Shown: positions 26,162 to 35,793, counted from the first letter of the stretch. The stretch: DNA of 64,000 nt from Streptomyces sp. T12 (GCF_028736035.1 NZ_CP117866.1:8535001-8599000); one strand, 5' to 3'. The notes: generated by a model not told the origin, from the sequence alone. Made by a program: numbers and translations.

Positions 26162-27418
26162 GTGAGTGAACCGTCCATCGACGTTGTTCGGGCATATGCC
26201 GCGGCGTACCGCAGAAGCGTCGCGATCTCTTCCGGCACCGCACTGAGCGCGGAGGAGGTCTCCCTCGTCGGTAGACATGCCGCACGGGCCGCAGCCCGGA
26301 AGGCCATCCACGAGGCGGTCACCGGAACCTGGGGACGGCTGACCCTGGTGGGAGCGCTGCTCGTCACTGTCCCGGCCATGTGGGTCAGCCGCATCTCGGA
26401 GGACGCCACCTTCCGAATGCCCTTCCCCTTCTCGTGGCTCCACCACCACATCAACTCGAACGACGCCCCCACGCCGAGGTCCGCGTCGTTCTGGATTGCC
26501 TACGCACTTGTTCTGCTGACCATTGTCGCGTTCTTCGCGACATCGGTACCGATGAGCCCTCTGTGGCCGCGCGGTTCACGGAGTGTGCGTGCCGGACGGC
26601 TGATTCTTCTCCATGCTCTGGCTCTCGTGGTCGTCACCGCCTCGGCGCTTCTTTTCGCCGTCTCCGGAGGCGTCCGTGGCGGTGAGTGGCCCGCCGCTCG
26701 CCAGATACTGACGAGATGGTCCGCTATATCGCTCTATGTCTTGTTGCTCGTCTTCATCATAGTTCTGTGCTTTGTGCTGGGTTTGACGGTGATTCCGGCA
26801 CTGGTCGGGTGGGTGGTACGCCCCATTCTCCGGCCGTACGACCTACTGCTCCTCGCGATGATCGACGCCTGTGCCAGGGTCGACACTCATCGAGACACCT
26901 GGTGGCAGCGGCGCTCACGGGCCGAGGTGCAATCTGCCATCGAGGGCGCCGCCCGCCAGGCGGAGAAGGCCGTGTCCGCCTGGCTGTTCACCGGCGGGCG
27001 TCAGCTCGCGCGGGCCGACGCGCGGCGAGTGGCCGCCGTCATCCGGCAGCACCGGGCACCGATAGCCCGGGCCAGTGGCCCAGCCTCCTATGACCTCGTG
27101 GCCCAGTCCCTCTGGTCCGGGGTGGTCGCCCTGATCGACGATGACTGGGAGGCCCTGACCATGGCCGCTCCGCCGGTGACCACGCTTTCCCGACTGCGCA
27201 GGATCGTGGCGGTGATGTGGACTCCGGTGGTCCTCCTCGCCACCGCCGTCGCGCTGCCGTGGATCCCGGGGCTGGCGCAGTCGTCGGCGCTGGTGGACGG
27301 AGCGCGCGTCACGCTGGTGATCACCGCAGTGTTCGGCCTCGTCCTGCCCCGCGACGCCTCCGGGAGAACCGCGGCCCTCGACACTCTCAAGTCCCTGGCC
27401 TTCCGCATCGAGAAGTAG
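26162..27418 (+). CDS. multi-pass membrane protein of unknown function
   Basis: 418 residues. I see about six hydrophobic segments: near residues 58-75, 110-128, 145-170, 188-225 (long, possibly double), 350-368 and 380-395. A soluble, Arg/Ala-rich cytoplasmic stretch lies between the fourth and fifth (about 240-345). GTG at 26162 is chosen because GGGGGAG lies 6 bases upstream. The frame is intact although both flanks are decayed. I do not recognise the family. Confidence 0.7.
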   Translation: MSEPSIDVVRAYAAAYRRSVAISSGTALSAEEVSLVGRHAARAAARKAIHEAVTGTWGRLTLVGALLVTVPAMWVSRISEDATFRMPFPFSWLHHHINSNDAPTPRSASFWIAYALVLLTIVAFFATSVPMSPLWPRGSRSVRAGRLILLHALALVVVTASALLFAVSGGVRGGEWPAARQILTRWSAISLYVLLLVFIIVLCFVLGLTVIPALVGWVVRPILRPYDLLLLAMIDACARVDTHRDTWWQRRSRAEVQSAIEGAARQAEKAVSAWLFTGGRQLARADARRVAAVIRQHRAPIARASGPASYDLVAQSLWSGVVALIDDDWEALTMAAPPVTTLSRLRRIVAVMWTPVVLLATAVALPWIPGLAQSSALVDGARVTLVITAVFGLVLPRDASGRTAALDTLKSLAFRIEK

Positions 27419-27527
27419 GCGTCCGGGGAGCGGCGAGGAGGAGCCGCATGAGCGGGAGACGACGGTGGTGGAGGTCGGACCGGAAAGTTTGTCGGGACGG
27501 TAGCTTCGTCTCGGTAGTGTGCCCGGA

Positions 27528-27761
27528 GTGATCAACTCATACGCGAGTTCCGACGATGCCGCAGTCGCCATAGCCGGGGTGCGGGCCGGCGCGGACGTGG
27601 TCCGCACCATGTAGGGCCGACAACTCGACCGTATTGACAAGGGGGCCGGGGACTTCGCCACCGCCGCCGATGTGGAGGTCGAGAAGGCGATCCTCGGTGT
27701 CATCCGTGCCGCACGGCCCGATGACGCGGTACTCGGCGAGGAGGGCGGGCAGCAAGGCGCC
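27528..27761 (+). pseudogene. N-terminal fragment of inositol-monophosphatase-family gene
   Basis: Reading from GTG at 27528 gives an IMPase-type N-terminus: RAGADVVRTM, then TAG at 27612-27614 where relatives carry a sense codon, then IDKGAGDFATAADVEVEKAI and the metal-binding-type ending LGEEGG. After about 27761 the similarity stops and the same frame enters an unrelated phosphotransferase remnant. The metal-binding C-terminal half is absent. Confidence 0.65.
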
Positions 27762-27839
27762 GCGCACGCTGCAACCATCACCAAACGTGACCAGCGAGGT
27801 TCAGCACGGCGCCCTGGCGCCGCTGTCCCCGGCCCGGCG

Positions 27840-28464
27840 CAGCCGTGGTTCTCGCACCGCTTCCTGCGCGAGTACATCGGCGGCAACACCCTCGGTCAGG
27901 AGTTGCTCGACGAGGACGAGGCCTGGGAACAGCCCTTGGTCCGGGACCACTTCCCGGCCGGTCTGCGCCGCGAGATGGTCCGGCTGCACCACGACCGCGA
28001 GTGGTTCCTCTAGATCATGGAGTCCCTGCCGCGCACGCTCAGCCACCTCGACCAATGGCCCGCCAACCTCCGCGCCCACGGGCCCGGACCACGTCCTGTT
28101 CGGCTGGGCGTTCACCGGCGACGGCGCCCTCGGCGAGGACCTCGGCAACTACCTGCCCGAGTACGCGGCGGCGGCTTACGAGGCGTACCTGCACGGCCTG
28201 CGGGAGAGCGGTTGGCGGGGCGACGAACACCTCGTACGGCTGGCGGTGTGCGCCTCGGCTGTGAAGTACGACTGGCTCACCGCCCTGATGCTCGCCCGGG
28301 CGGGCGAGGAGCAGAGGGATTACGGCGGCCGAGGCACGGTCTGCGCCGAACTCCGTTACCGCGAGCGCGGGTCGGCCCTCGCCTTCCTCGCCGGCTGGGC
28401 GGCCGAGGCGCGTGCTCTCGCCCCACGCCTCGGCTTCCCGGAGCCACCGAGCGGCCGCCGCTGA
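27840..28464 (+). pseudogene. broken phosphotransferase (APH-like) gene
   Basis: C-terminal two-thirds of a kinase-like phosphotransferase: SLPRTLSHLDQWPANL (where relatives have CHxDxWPxN) and FGWAFTGDGALGEDLGN (the DWAFxGDG region). It is disrupted by TAG at 28011-28013 and a frameshift around 28065-28085, after which the frame continues to the stop at 28464 (VRLAVCASAVKYDW, YRERGSALAF). The N-terminal lobe is missing; the fragment is fused in frame to the IMPase-like remnant. Confidence 0.65.
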
Positions 28465-28473
28465 CCGGCTTGG

Positions 28474-30594
28474 CTAGCCCTGGGCCGCGTGCCGTCCGCC
28501 CCGGCGTCGTCCGCCGCCCCGCCCGAATCTCGTCGCCGGTATCGCGAGGCCGAGGAGCAGGCCCGCGGCCAGGACGTACGGCCACCAGCCGAGGCCGTTG
28601 CCCGCGGCGCTCGCGGTGCGGGTGCTGGGGGAGGCGGCCGTGTCGGCTGCGGTGCGGGGGCTGTCGGCGCTGGGGGAGGGGGTTGTGGTGACGGGGGTGA
28701 GGACCACGTCGTTGCCGTCGCCGCCCCGGTAGCTGATCCGGTAGGTGGTGTCGGCGAGCTGGAGCTTCTTGCCCTCTTTGAGGCCGGTGAAGGCGCCGGT
28801 CGTCTTCGCCCGGCCTTGGTGGTCGAGGATCGTGATCTTCCCTGCGGGCTTCGGTGAGGTGGCAGCGGCCGCGAGGTCCAGGTCGCCGGCCAGGCGGACC
28901 GCGCCGGTCACCTTCAACGGGCCGTCGCGCAGGACGAGTTCGCCCTTCGCCGACTGGGTGTAGGCGCCGGAGACGGTCAGGCCGCTCGCGACCACGCCGT
29001 GGTTCGTCACCGCTCCCTTCACGGTGCCCTTGCCGGTCAGCGTCCTCGCCTCGCCCACGCGCAGTCCCGAAGTGCCCGCGTCCAGGCGGGACTTGGCCGA
29101 CGTGAGCCGGATCGCCTTGCTGCGGGCGAGCGTCGCGCCGCCGCGCAGGGCGAGGGTGCCCTTCTTGACGGTCGTGGTGCCGGTGTACGTCACCGCGCTT
29201 CCCGTCAGCGTCGTCGTCGCGGCCCCCGACTGGGTGAGCGATCCGCTGCCGCTGATCCGGGACAGAGACAGGGCCTTGGCCGTGTTGTTCAGCACGAGTG
29301 AGCCGTTGTTGATGACTTTGTACAAGTCACCCTGCGTGTAAAGCCCACCGTCACCGCCGGACCTGCCGCTGCCCAGCCGCAGCACGGCGCCCTTCTCGAC
29401 GGTCGTCGAGCCGTCGTAGTACTGCACGGCGGCGAAGGTGACGTCGTTGCCCTTCGTGCCCTTGATGACGATGTCCCCGGCCCCGGGCGCGGCCAGCGTG
29501 TCGTGGAACCTGCCGCCGCCGATGGGGGCGCCCAGCGTCACCGGTCCGTTGTAGTCGAAGGTGAGGAGAGAACGGGAGCGTGCCGCCAGCAGGTTGATGT
29601 AGACGGTCTCGGCGGTCCCGGGCATGAAGATCTTGTTCGTCGTGCCGTCGCCCCACTGGACGTTCGCGCCCTTGATGTTGGTGCCGCGCTTGTTGACGTT
29701 CTTGCGCGCGGGTGTCCAGTTCAGGGACGGGTCGCTGAGCGAGGGGTTGGTGTCACCGCCCTGGTTCGACCAGCTGTACTGGCCGGTCAGGACGACCTTG
29801 CTGCCCGGCCGGGACTGGACGTTGATGTCGCTGCCGTACTCGCGCTGGTAGAAGTCCATGCCCATGGTGACGGTCTGTCCCAGCGGGGTGTCCACGGTGT
29901 ACGTGCCCTGGTTGAGGATCTTGCGCACGTTCGGCAGCGACGTCGCGAACTCCGGGCTCCCGGCGTTCATCTGCGTGCCGTTGTCGATCACCCCGGAGAA
30001 GGAGTGGGCGCCCGACAGATCCCAGGTGCCCCACAGGAACCGCGGCTGGGTGATCAGCCCGGACCCGCTGATCGTGCCCAGGTTGTAGGCGCTCTTCAGC
30101 GACAGCCGCAAGGTGCCGTCGACCCGGATGTTGTCCTGGTTGAGCCGGAACGCCGGGGTGTTGTACGGGAAGTGCCCGATCAGGCCGGTGGTGCCGCCGT
30201 TGCCGTACTGCAGGGTCGCACCGCGGGCGACGGTGATCGCGGGCGGGTCCGGGGCGGCCGTCGTGACGTACGGGTGATTGCCGCCGAGGACGCTCACCTT
30301 CTGCCGCTGCCGGGACTTCGGCAGCGTGAAGTCGCTGTCCCTGGTCAGGATCAGCGTCCCGCTGCCGCGCACGGTGAGCGTGCCCTCGCCGCGGAAGACG
30401 CCGTCGTACGTCGTCGTCCCGGCCGGCACGGTGACGACGGTGTCGCCGCTGAGCGTCACGTCCCGGCCCCCGAGGACATCGGCGGTGACGTCCCGGGGGC
30501 CGGCGGCGACCGCGGGGGGAGCGGTGACGGTGAGGGCGGCGACCACGGCGAGGGCGCCGATGGCCGCTGCTGTTTTGGGGGAATGGCTGCGCAC
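28474..30594 (-). CDS. secreted beta-strand-repeat surface protein, membrane anchored
   Basis: 706 residues from GTG at 30594. A signal peptide (about 1-30) is followed by a long beta-helix-like region rich in Gly, Thr and Ser with units resembling autotransporter-associated beta-strand repeats (GSGSLTQSGAATTTLTGS, TVKKGTLALRGG). The tail has a Ser/Thr/Pro linker, one transmembrane helix (WWPYVLAAGLLLGLAIP) and an Arg/Gly-rich cytoplasmic end, so it is anchored in the membrane, not by a sortase. No clear ribosome site was found. Function unknown: adhesin or polysaccharide binding are possible. It follows 30657-31259 on the same strand, probably as one operon. Confidence 0.75.
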   Translation of the reverse strand: MRSHSPKTAAAIGALAVVAALTVTAPPAVAAGPRDVTADVLGGRDVTLSGDTVVTVPAGTTTYDGVFRGEGTLTVRGSGTLILTRDSDFTLPKSRQRQKVSVLGGNHPYVTTAAPDPPAITVARGATLQYGNGGTTGLIGHFPYNTPAFRLNQDNIRVDGTLRLSLKSAYNLGTISGSGLITQPRFLWGTWDLSGAHSFSGVIDNGTQMNAGSPEFATSLPNVRKILNQGTYTVDTPLGQTVTMGMDFYQREYGSDINVQSRPGSKVVLTGQYSWSNQGGDTNPSLSDPSLNWTPARKNVNKRGTNIKGANVQWGDGTTNKIFMPGTAETVYINLLAARSRSLLTFDYNGPVTLGAPIGGGRFHDTLAAPGAGDIVIKGTKGNDVTFAAVQYYDGSTTVEKGAVLRLGSGRSGGDGGLYTQGDLYKVINNGSLVLNNTAKALSLSRISGSGSLTQSGAATTTLTGSAVTYTGTTTVKKGTLALRGGATLARSKAIRLTSAKSRLDAGTSGLRVGEARTLTGKGTVKGAVTNHGVVASGLTVSGAYTQSAKGELVLRDGPLKVTGAVRLAGDLDLAAAATSPKPAGKITILDHQGRAKTTGAFTGLKEGKKLQLADTTYRISYRGGDGNDVVLTPVTTTPSPSADSPRTAADTAASPSTRTASAAGNGLGWWPYVLAAGLLLGLAIPATRFGRGGGRRRGGRHAAQG

Positions 30595-30656
30595 GTCATG
30601 GGAGACGTGTGGGGGGCGCAGCCGATAACAGAAATTCGCGTTCCGGGTTTCGGCCC

Positions 30657-31259
30657 TCAGGCGCTGCGCGGGAAGACGGTGAGCGGGGTGTCGGGGGTCC
30701 ATTGGAGCTCACCCGCGGGCACACAGTTCTGGTCGCGGTTGCGGCCCAGGCCGTCGCAGTGCTCGGCGCTGAACCGGAGAAAGGTGACGACGGTGTGCCC
30801 TCCGACGCTGAGCGGCTCGAACGGGGGTGAGGCAGGGATGGAGAACGGCCGCCCGTCCGCCCCGACGAAGCCGGTCCGCAGCACCTCCCGGCCGTAGACG
30901 AATGTCCTCTCCTGTGCTGTACCGCGGTCCAGGACGTAGCGGGCCCCTTGGAACTTCGCGTTGAAGTCGTCGATCGGGTCGGGGTCCTGGGGGACGTACC
31001 CCTGCGGGTAGACCTTGCGCTCGCCCGTGCCCGCCGTCTGCCAGCTCGGCCCGACCCGCACCCAGCGCTCACCGGCGAGCGCCTCGCGGCACGGCGGCGG
31101 GCCGATGACCCGCTCGCCGATTCCCAGGAGCTGGTTGATGTTGATGCCTTCGAACACGCAGTTGTGGTCCGGCGAAGGCTGCGCCTGGGCGGTACCGGCG
31201 GCCCACGTCGTCGCCAGTGCGGCGGTCACCAGGGCCGCCAGGAACCGGGCTGGTCTCAT
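30657..31259 (-). CDS. small secreted protein of unknown function
   Basis: 200 residues with a cleavable signal peptide (about 1-27, ending AQAQP) and a mature part containing four cysteines, Asp/Pro-rich turns and a terminal WTPDTPLTVFP. I do not recognise the family. It precedes the beta-strand-repeat surface protein by 62 bases and may be its partner. A LacI-type site lies about 100 bases upstream but is more likely to serve the divergent GH43 gene. Confidence 0.75.
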   Translation of the reverse strand: MRPARFLAALVTAALATTWAAGTAQAQPSPDHNCVFEGININQLLGIGERVIGPPPCREALAGERWVRVGPSWQTAGTGERKVYPQGYVPQDPDPIDDFNAKFQGARYVLDRGTAQERTFVYGREVLRTGFVGADGRPFSIPASPPFEPLSVGGHTVVTFLRFSAEHCDGLGRNRDQNCVPAGELQWTPDTPLTVFPRSA

Positions 31260-31360
31260 CGGGGTTCACCTTTCGGTGTCGGGGGTGCGGCAGTGACCTC
31301 AGCCGACCACGTCCGCCGCACCCCTGCTCCTTAAAGTGACCGTTCGAGTGAGGGCATGGG

Positions 31361-31374
31361 AGAAACCGCTTGCC
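31361..31374. promoter_or_regulatory. LacI-type operator candidate upstream of GH43
   Basis: AGAAACCGCTTGCC, 11 of 14 consensus matches, in the divergent region between 31259 and 31500. Confidence 0.6.
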
Positions 31375-31499
31375 CTCGTCCCGTCCGACCCGTTGACCTC
31401 CCCCGTTGTGCGCCCTTAGCTTTCAGCCGTTCGTAATGACAGATGTAGTTCGCCATCTCGAACAAGCCCCCCCTCAGTGATCCCCCGAGAGGCACCCGC

Positions 31500-32648
31500 A
31501 TGAGCCGCGATCACGATCTGCCCGAAGTCCCCAGCCGCAGACTGCTGCTGAAGGGCGCCGCAGCCGCCGGCGCCCTGACCGCCGCCTCGGCCATCCCCGG
31601 CGTCGCCCACGCCGCTGCCCCCGCAGCCCCTGCCGCACCCCAGAAGGCGGCCCCGTTCGCGAACCCCCTCGTCCAGCAGCGAGCCGACCCGCACATCCAT
31701 CGCCACACCGACGGCTTCTACTACTTCACGGCCACCGCCCCCGAGTACGACCGCATCATCCTGCGCCGCTCCCGCACCCTGAACGGCCTGTCCACGGCCG
31801 CCGAGTCGGTCATCTGGCGGGCCCACACCACCGGCGACATGGGCGCGCACATCTGGGCTCCCGAGCTCCACCGCATCGGCGGCAAGTGGTACATCTACTT
31901 CGCCTCCGCGCCCGCCGAGGACGTGTGGAAGATCCGCATCTGGGTCCTGGAGAACTCCCACCCCAACCCCTTCAAGGGCACGTGGGTGGAGAGGGGTCAG
32001 GTCAAGACGGCCTGGGAGACGTTCTCCCTCGACGCCACCACCTTCACCCACCGTGGCACGCGCTATCTGTGCTGGGCGCAGCACGAACCCGGGATGGACA
32101 ACAACACCGGCCTGTTCCTCTCCGAGATGGCGAACCCGTGGACGCTGACGGGGCCTCAAATACGGCTGTCCACACCCGAGTACGACTGGGAGTGCATCGG
32201 CTACAAGGTGAACGAAGGCCCCTACGTCCTCAAGCGCAACGGCCGGATCTTCCTCACCTACTCGGCCTCCGCCACCGACTACCACTACTGCGTCGGCATG
32301 CTCACCGCCGACGCCGACAGCGAGCTCATGGACCCGGCCAGCTGGTCCAAGTCCCCCACCCCGGTCTTCACCAGCAACGACACCACCAAGCAGTACGGCC
32401 CCGGCCACAACTGCTTCACCGTCGCCGAGGACGGCCGCAGCGACGTCCTCGTCTACCACGCCCGCCAGTACAAGGAGATCGTCGGCGACCCGCTGAACGA
32501 CCCCAACCGCCACACCCGCATCCAGAAGCTCGGCTGGAACCCGGACGGCACCCCGAACTTCGGCATCCCGGTGGCAGACGCGGCGGCGGACACGACCGCC
32601 GGGACGACCACGGGGACAACTGCCGTAACCGTGAAGGAGAGTGCGTGA
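31500..32648 (+). CDS. secreted GH43 glycoside hydrolase
   Basis: 382 residues with a Tat signal (SRRLLLKGAAAAG, about 12-24, cleavage near 38). The GH43 catalytic trio can be placed: Asp63 in RADPH, Asp178 in FSLDAT and Glu239 in VNEGP. Likely an alpha-L-arabinofuranosidase or related exo-enzyme acting outside the cell on arabinan or arabinogalactan side chains. Its C-terminus is low-complexity Thr/Ala. Translation of the next gene is coupled (GTGA overlap at 32645). A LacI-type operator lies 126 bases upstream. Confidence 0.9.
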   Translation: MSRDHDLPEVPSRRLLLKGAAAAGALTAASAIPGVAHAAAPAAPAAPQKAAPFANPLVQQRADPHIHRHTDGFYYFTATAPEYDRIILRRSRTLNGLSTAAESVIWRAHTTGDMGAHIWAPELHRIGGKWYIYFASAPAEDVWKIRIWVLENSHPNPFKGTWVERGQVKTAWETFSLDATTFTHRGTRYLCWAQHEPGMDNNTGLFLSEMANPWTLTGPQIRLSTPEYDWECIGYKVNEGPYVLKRNGRIFLTYSASATDYHYCVGMLTADADSELMDPASWSKSPTPVFTSNDTTKQYGPGHNCFTVAEDGRSDVLVYHARQYKEIVGDPLNDPNRHTRIQKLGWNPDGTPNFGIPVADAAADTTAGTTTGTTAVTVKESA

Positions 32649-34063
32649 AGATGAGACGTGCGTACGCGGTTCTGCTCGCCCTCTGTCTGGCCCTGGCCGG
32701 CGCCCTGGCCACCGCCGGCCCCGCCCAGGCGGCGCCCCAGACCGTCACCAACGGCACGCAGTTCACCGACACCTCGGGCAACCCTGTGCACGCGCACGGC
32801 GGCGGGGTCATCAAGGTCGGCTCCTACTACTACTGGTTCGGCGAGCACCGCAACGCCGACAACACCTTCCGGTACGTGGACGCCTACCGCTCCACCGACC
32901 TGAAGAACTGGGAGTTCAGGAACCACGTCCTGACCCAGTCGAGCTCCTCGGAGCTGGCCACCGCCAACATCGAGCGCCCGAAGGTCATGTACAACGCCTC
33001 CACCGGCAAGTTCGTGATGTGGATGCACAAGGAGAACGGCACCGACTACAGCGAGGCCCGCGCAGCCGTCGCCGTCTCCGACACCGTCGACGGCAACTAC
33101 ACCTGGCAGGGCAGCTTCCGCCCGCTCGGCCAGCACATGTCCCGTGACATCACGGTCTTCGTCGACACCGACGGCACCGGCTACATGGCCTCCGCCGCCC
33201 GCGAGAACTACGACCTGCAGATCTACCGCCTGACCAGCGACTACACGGGCATCGCGGCCCTGGTCGCCGACCCCTGGCACGGTGGCCACCGAGAGGCCCC
33301 CGCCCTGTTCAAGCGGAACGGCGTCTACTTCATGCTGACGTCGGGCGCCACCGGCTGGAACCCCAACCAGCAGCAGTACGCCACGGCCACCAGCATCGCC
33401 GGCCCCTGGACCGCGATGACGAACATCGGCGACTCCACGACGTACGGCTCGCAGACCGCGTACGTCCTTCCCGTGCAGGGCACTTCGACCACCTCGTACC
33501 TCTACCTGGGCGACCGCTGGGGCAACTCCTTCGGCGGCACCGTCAACGACTCCCGCTACGTCTGGCTGCCGCTGACCTTCCCCTCCTCGACCTCGATGTC
33601 CATGTCCTGGACCCCGGAGGTCACCATCGACACGGCCACCGGGTCGATCAGCGGGACGAGCGCCACGTACAACACGCTCGTCGCACGACACAGCGGCAGG
33701 TGCGCCGACGTCACCAGCCAGTCGCTGTGGGCCGGCGCCCAGATCAAGCAGTACGACTGCAACGGCGGCAACAACCAGAAGTACTGGTTCAAGTCGGTGG
33801 GCAGCGGCTACTACCAGCTGATGGTCAGGAGCAGCTCCCTGTGCGTCCAGGAGAACGCGAACACGGTCACCCAGGAGAACTGCAACGCCTCCTCGACCAA
33901 CCAGCAGTGGTCGCTCACCACCACCGGCTCCTACGTGAACGTCAAGTCCCGGGCGACCGGCGAGTGCCTGGACGTGAACGGCGCGTCCACCGCCAACTCC
34001 GCCGCGATCATCACGTACACCTGCAACGGAGGAACCAACCAGCAGTGGACGCGCGGAACCTGA
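32645..34063 (+). CDS. exo-beta-1,3-galactanase-like GH43_24 with ricin-type domain
   Basis: 472 residues: signal peptide, GH43 propeller (about 30-340) and a ricin B / CBM13 lectin domain (about 345-471) with QW repeats (NNQKYW, NQQWS, NQQWTRG). The pattern GEHRN, NIERPKVMYN and REAPALFKRNG with TSGATGW is that of subfamily 24, whose characterised members release galactose from beta-1,3-galactan of arabinogalactan proteins. GTG at 32645 overlaps the previous stop and has AAGGAG 7 bases upstream; ATG at 32651 is possible. With the preceding GH43 it would first remove side chains, then the backbone. Confidence 0.88.
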   Translation: MKMRRAYAVLLALCLALAGALATAGPAQAAPQTVTNGTQFTDTSGNPVHAHGGGVIKVGSYYYWFGEHRNADNTFRYVDAYRSTDLKNWEFRNHVLTQSSSSELATANIERPKVMYNASTGKFVMWMHKENGTDYSEARAAVAVSDTVDGNYTWQGSFRPLGQHMSRDITVFVDTDGTGYMASAARENYDLQIYRLTSDYTGIAALVADPWHGGHREAPALFKRNGVYFMLTSGATGWNPNQQQYATATSIAGPWTAMTNIGDSTTYGSQTAYVLPVQGTSTTSYLYLGDRWGNSFGGTVNDSRYVWLPLTFPSSTSMSMSWTPEVTIDTATGSISGTSATYNTLVARHSGRCADVTSQSLWAGAQIKQYDCNGGNNQKYWFKSVGSGYYQLMVRSSSLCVQENANTVTQENCNASSTNQQWSLTTTGSYVNVKSRATGECLDVNGASTANSAAIITYTCNGGTNQQWTRGT

Positions 34064-34070
34064 GGTGAGA

Positions 34071-35735
34071 TCAGGCGAGCAGGTCGATCGCGTCGATCGC
34101 CGTGCCCGCGCTGAGATAGCCCGTCGTCCCCGAACCGCTCACCACGTCGATCTTCAGCACGTTGTACTGGCCGGTGTCCGTCAGCCAGGCGGACGCCGGC
34201 ACGCTGTAGGTGAACGTGTGGTTGTTGCCCCGGTACGAACCGTTGGTCAGCGACCGGGTGTTCGGCTGCGTGGGCGGGGAGGGGATGGCGGACGTCCAGT
34301 TGCCGTTGACCGACACCTGGGGGCGGCCGTTGGCGTACGCCGTCGTCACCCCGATCCGCAGGGTGTGCGCGGCCGCCGCCTGGGCCGCCGTCAGCTTGAA
34401 GTACACGAGGATCCCGCTGTTGACGTCCTTCCAGAGGTAGCAGGGGAAGGACGCCGTCTCGTTGTTGCCGATCACCACGTTGCCGGTCCAGGAGGCCGCG
34501 CGGACGTCCGAGGGGTGCGCGTACGTCATCAGGTCGGCGTTCTTGAAGCCGCTGGGCGCGCCGTTCCAGTCGCCGATCCGCCAGATGGCGCTGGCGTTGC
34601 TCGGGTCGTTCGAGGACGGGATGGCGATCGTGTTGAGGGTGGTCGTGCCACCGGCGGTGACCGACACCGAGGCCGTGTGGACGGCGAGTTCACCCTTGAA
34701 GACGGTGAGGGTGTACGTCCCCGGCAGCACACCCCCGATCGAGAAGTAGCCGTCCGACGACCGCGCCGAACCCCAGTACTGGGCCGCCGAGTTGGCGAGC
34801 CCGACGGTGTACGGGTACGCCGTGTTCCGCCCGGAGATCCCGACGCCGGCCACCTTGCCGCGCCCGCTCGCGCCGACGTACCCGGACATGCCGAGCGAGT
34901 CCGCCCACGACGTGGTGAGCGTGCCCGGGAACAGCGACGAGGAGGGCGCCCCGCCGTCCGTGAGGGCGATGACGTACGGGCCCTGGAGGCCGAAGCGCTG
35001 GGCCTCGGTCTGGTTCTGGCCGTAGTACAGGATCTCGTACAGACCACCGCCGTCCGCGCTCTGGTGCCGCAGCAGCGAGCGGTAGAACGGGCCGCCGGAC
35101 GCCTTCTCGTGGTTGCTGCGCACGATCCACAGGCCGACGCCGCCGCCGCTCCAGCCGGTGTAGTCGTAGTCCATCACCCGGAGCTTGGAGTAGTGCTTGG
35201 AGCGGGTCTGGCCGTCGGACTTGGCGAAGACGTCCGAGGCCTCGATGGTGCTGTTCGTGTACGTGTAGGAGTCGGGCTGGTCGTTGAGGAACAGGCCCTT
35301 CTTCACGCGCAGGATGTAGCGGGTCGCGGAGACCGACGTGTCGGCCTTGTTGGTCCACAGGTAGATGTTGTTCTCGCCGCTGCGGGCCGCGTAGTAGTGC
35401 CGCAGCGTGCCGTAGGCGACCGAGATCAGGATCGTCGAACCCGACTGCTTGATGGACACCGTGGAGCTGCCGAGGCCGGACTCGATGTGCGAGTTCATGC
35501 CGCCGTAGCCCTGGTACTCCGTGCCGCGGTAGACCAGCGAGGTCAGGTCGCCGTTGGACTTGCTGACCTTGAAGACGAGGTTGGCGCCGGTGTCGACGAC
35601 GTAGTTCGAGCCGTCGTCGCTCCAGCCGAAGGCCGCGGCGGAGGCCGTGCCGCTCAGCGCTGCTGTGCCGGCGGCGGCCGCGGTGCCGAGCACGAAGGTG
35701 CGGCGTCGGACCGGTCTGTTGGCGGATCCGGACAT
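34071..35735 (-). CDS. secreted rhamnogalacturonan lyase, PL4
   Basis: 554 residues with a Tat-type signal (RRRTFVLGTAA). Family PL4 cleaves the galacturonate-rhamnose bond of rhamnogalacturonan I by beta-elimination. I see the N-terminal catalytic beta-sandwich with SNHE (His209, corresponding to the family's catalytic histidine), a middle FN3-like domain (GTYTLTVFKGE) and a C-terminal jelly-roll with WRIGDWNGAPSGF and LMTYAHPSD, both hallmarks of the family. The gene is convergent with the exo-galactanase (7 bases between stops) and has operator-like palindromes upstream. This is the clearest evidence that the locus targets pectin. Confidence 0.92.
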   Translation of the reverse strand: MSGSANRPVRRRTFVLGTAAAAGTAALSGTASAAAFGWSDDGSNYVVDTGANLVFKVSKSNGDLTSLVYRGTEYQGYGGMNSHIESGLGSSTVSIKQSGSTILISVAYGTLRHYYAARSGENNIYLWTNKADTSVSATRYILRVKKGLFLNDQPDSYTYTNSTIEASDVFAKSDGQTRSKHYSKLRVMDYDYTGWSGGGVGLWIVRSNHEKASGGPFYRSLLRHQSADGGGLYEILYYGQNQTEAQRFGLQGPYVIALTDGGAPSSSLFPGTLTTSWADSLGMSGYVGASGRGKVAGVGISGRNTAYPYTVGLANSAAQYWGSARSSDGYFSIGGVLPGTYTLTVFKGELAVHTASVSVTAGGTTTLNTIAIPSSNDPSNASAIWRIGDWNGAPSGFKNADLMTYAHPSDVRAASWTGNVVIGNNETASFPCYLWKDVNSGILVYFKLTAAQAAAAHTLRIGVTTAYANGRPQVSVNGNWTSAIPSPPTQPNTRSLTNGSYRGNNHTFTYSVPASAWLTDTGQYNVLKIDVVSGSGTTGYLSAGTAIDAIDLLA

Positions 35736-35793
35736 GGGGGTGCCTCCTTCGAGAGAGGTGTGGGGGTGGTGCGGGTGAGAGCGAGGGTGACAG

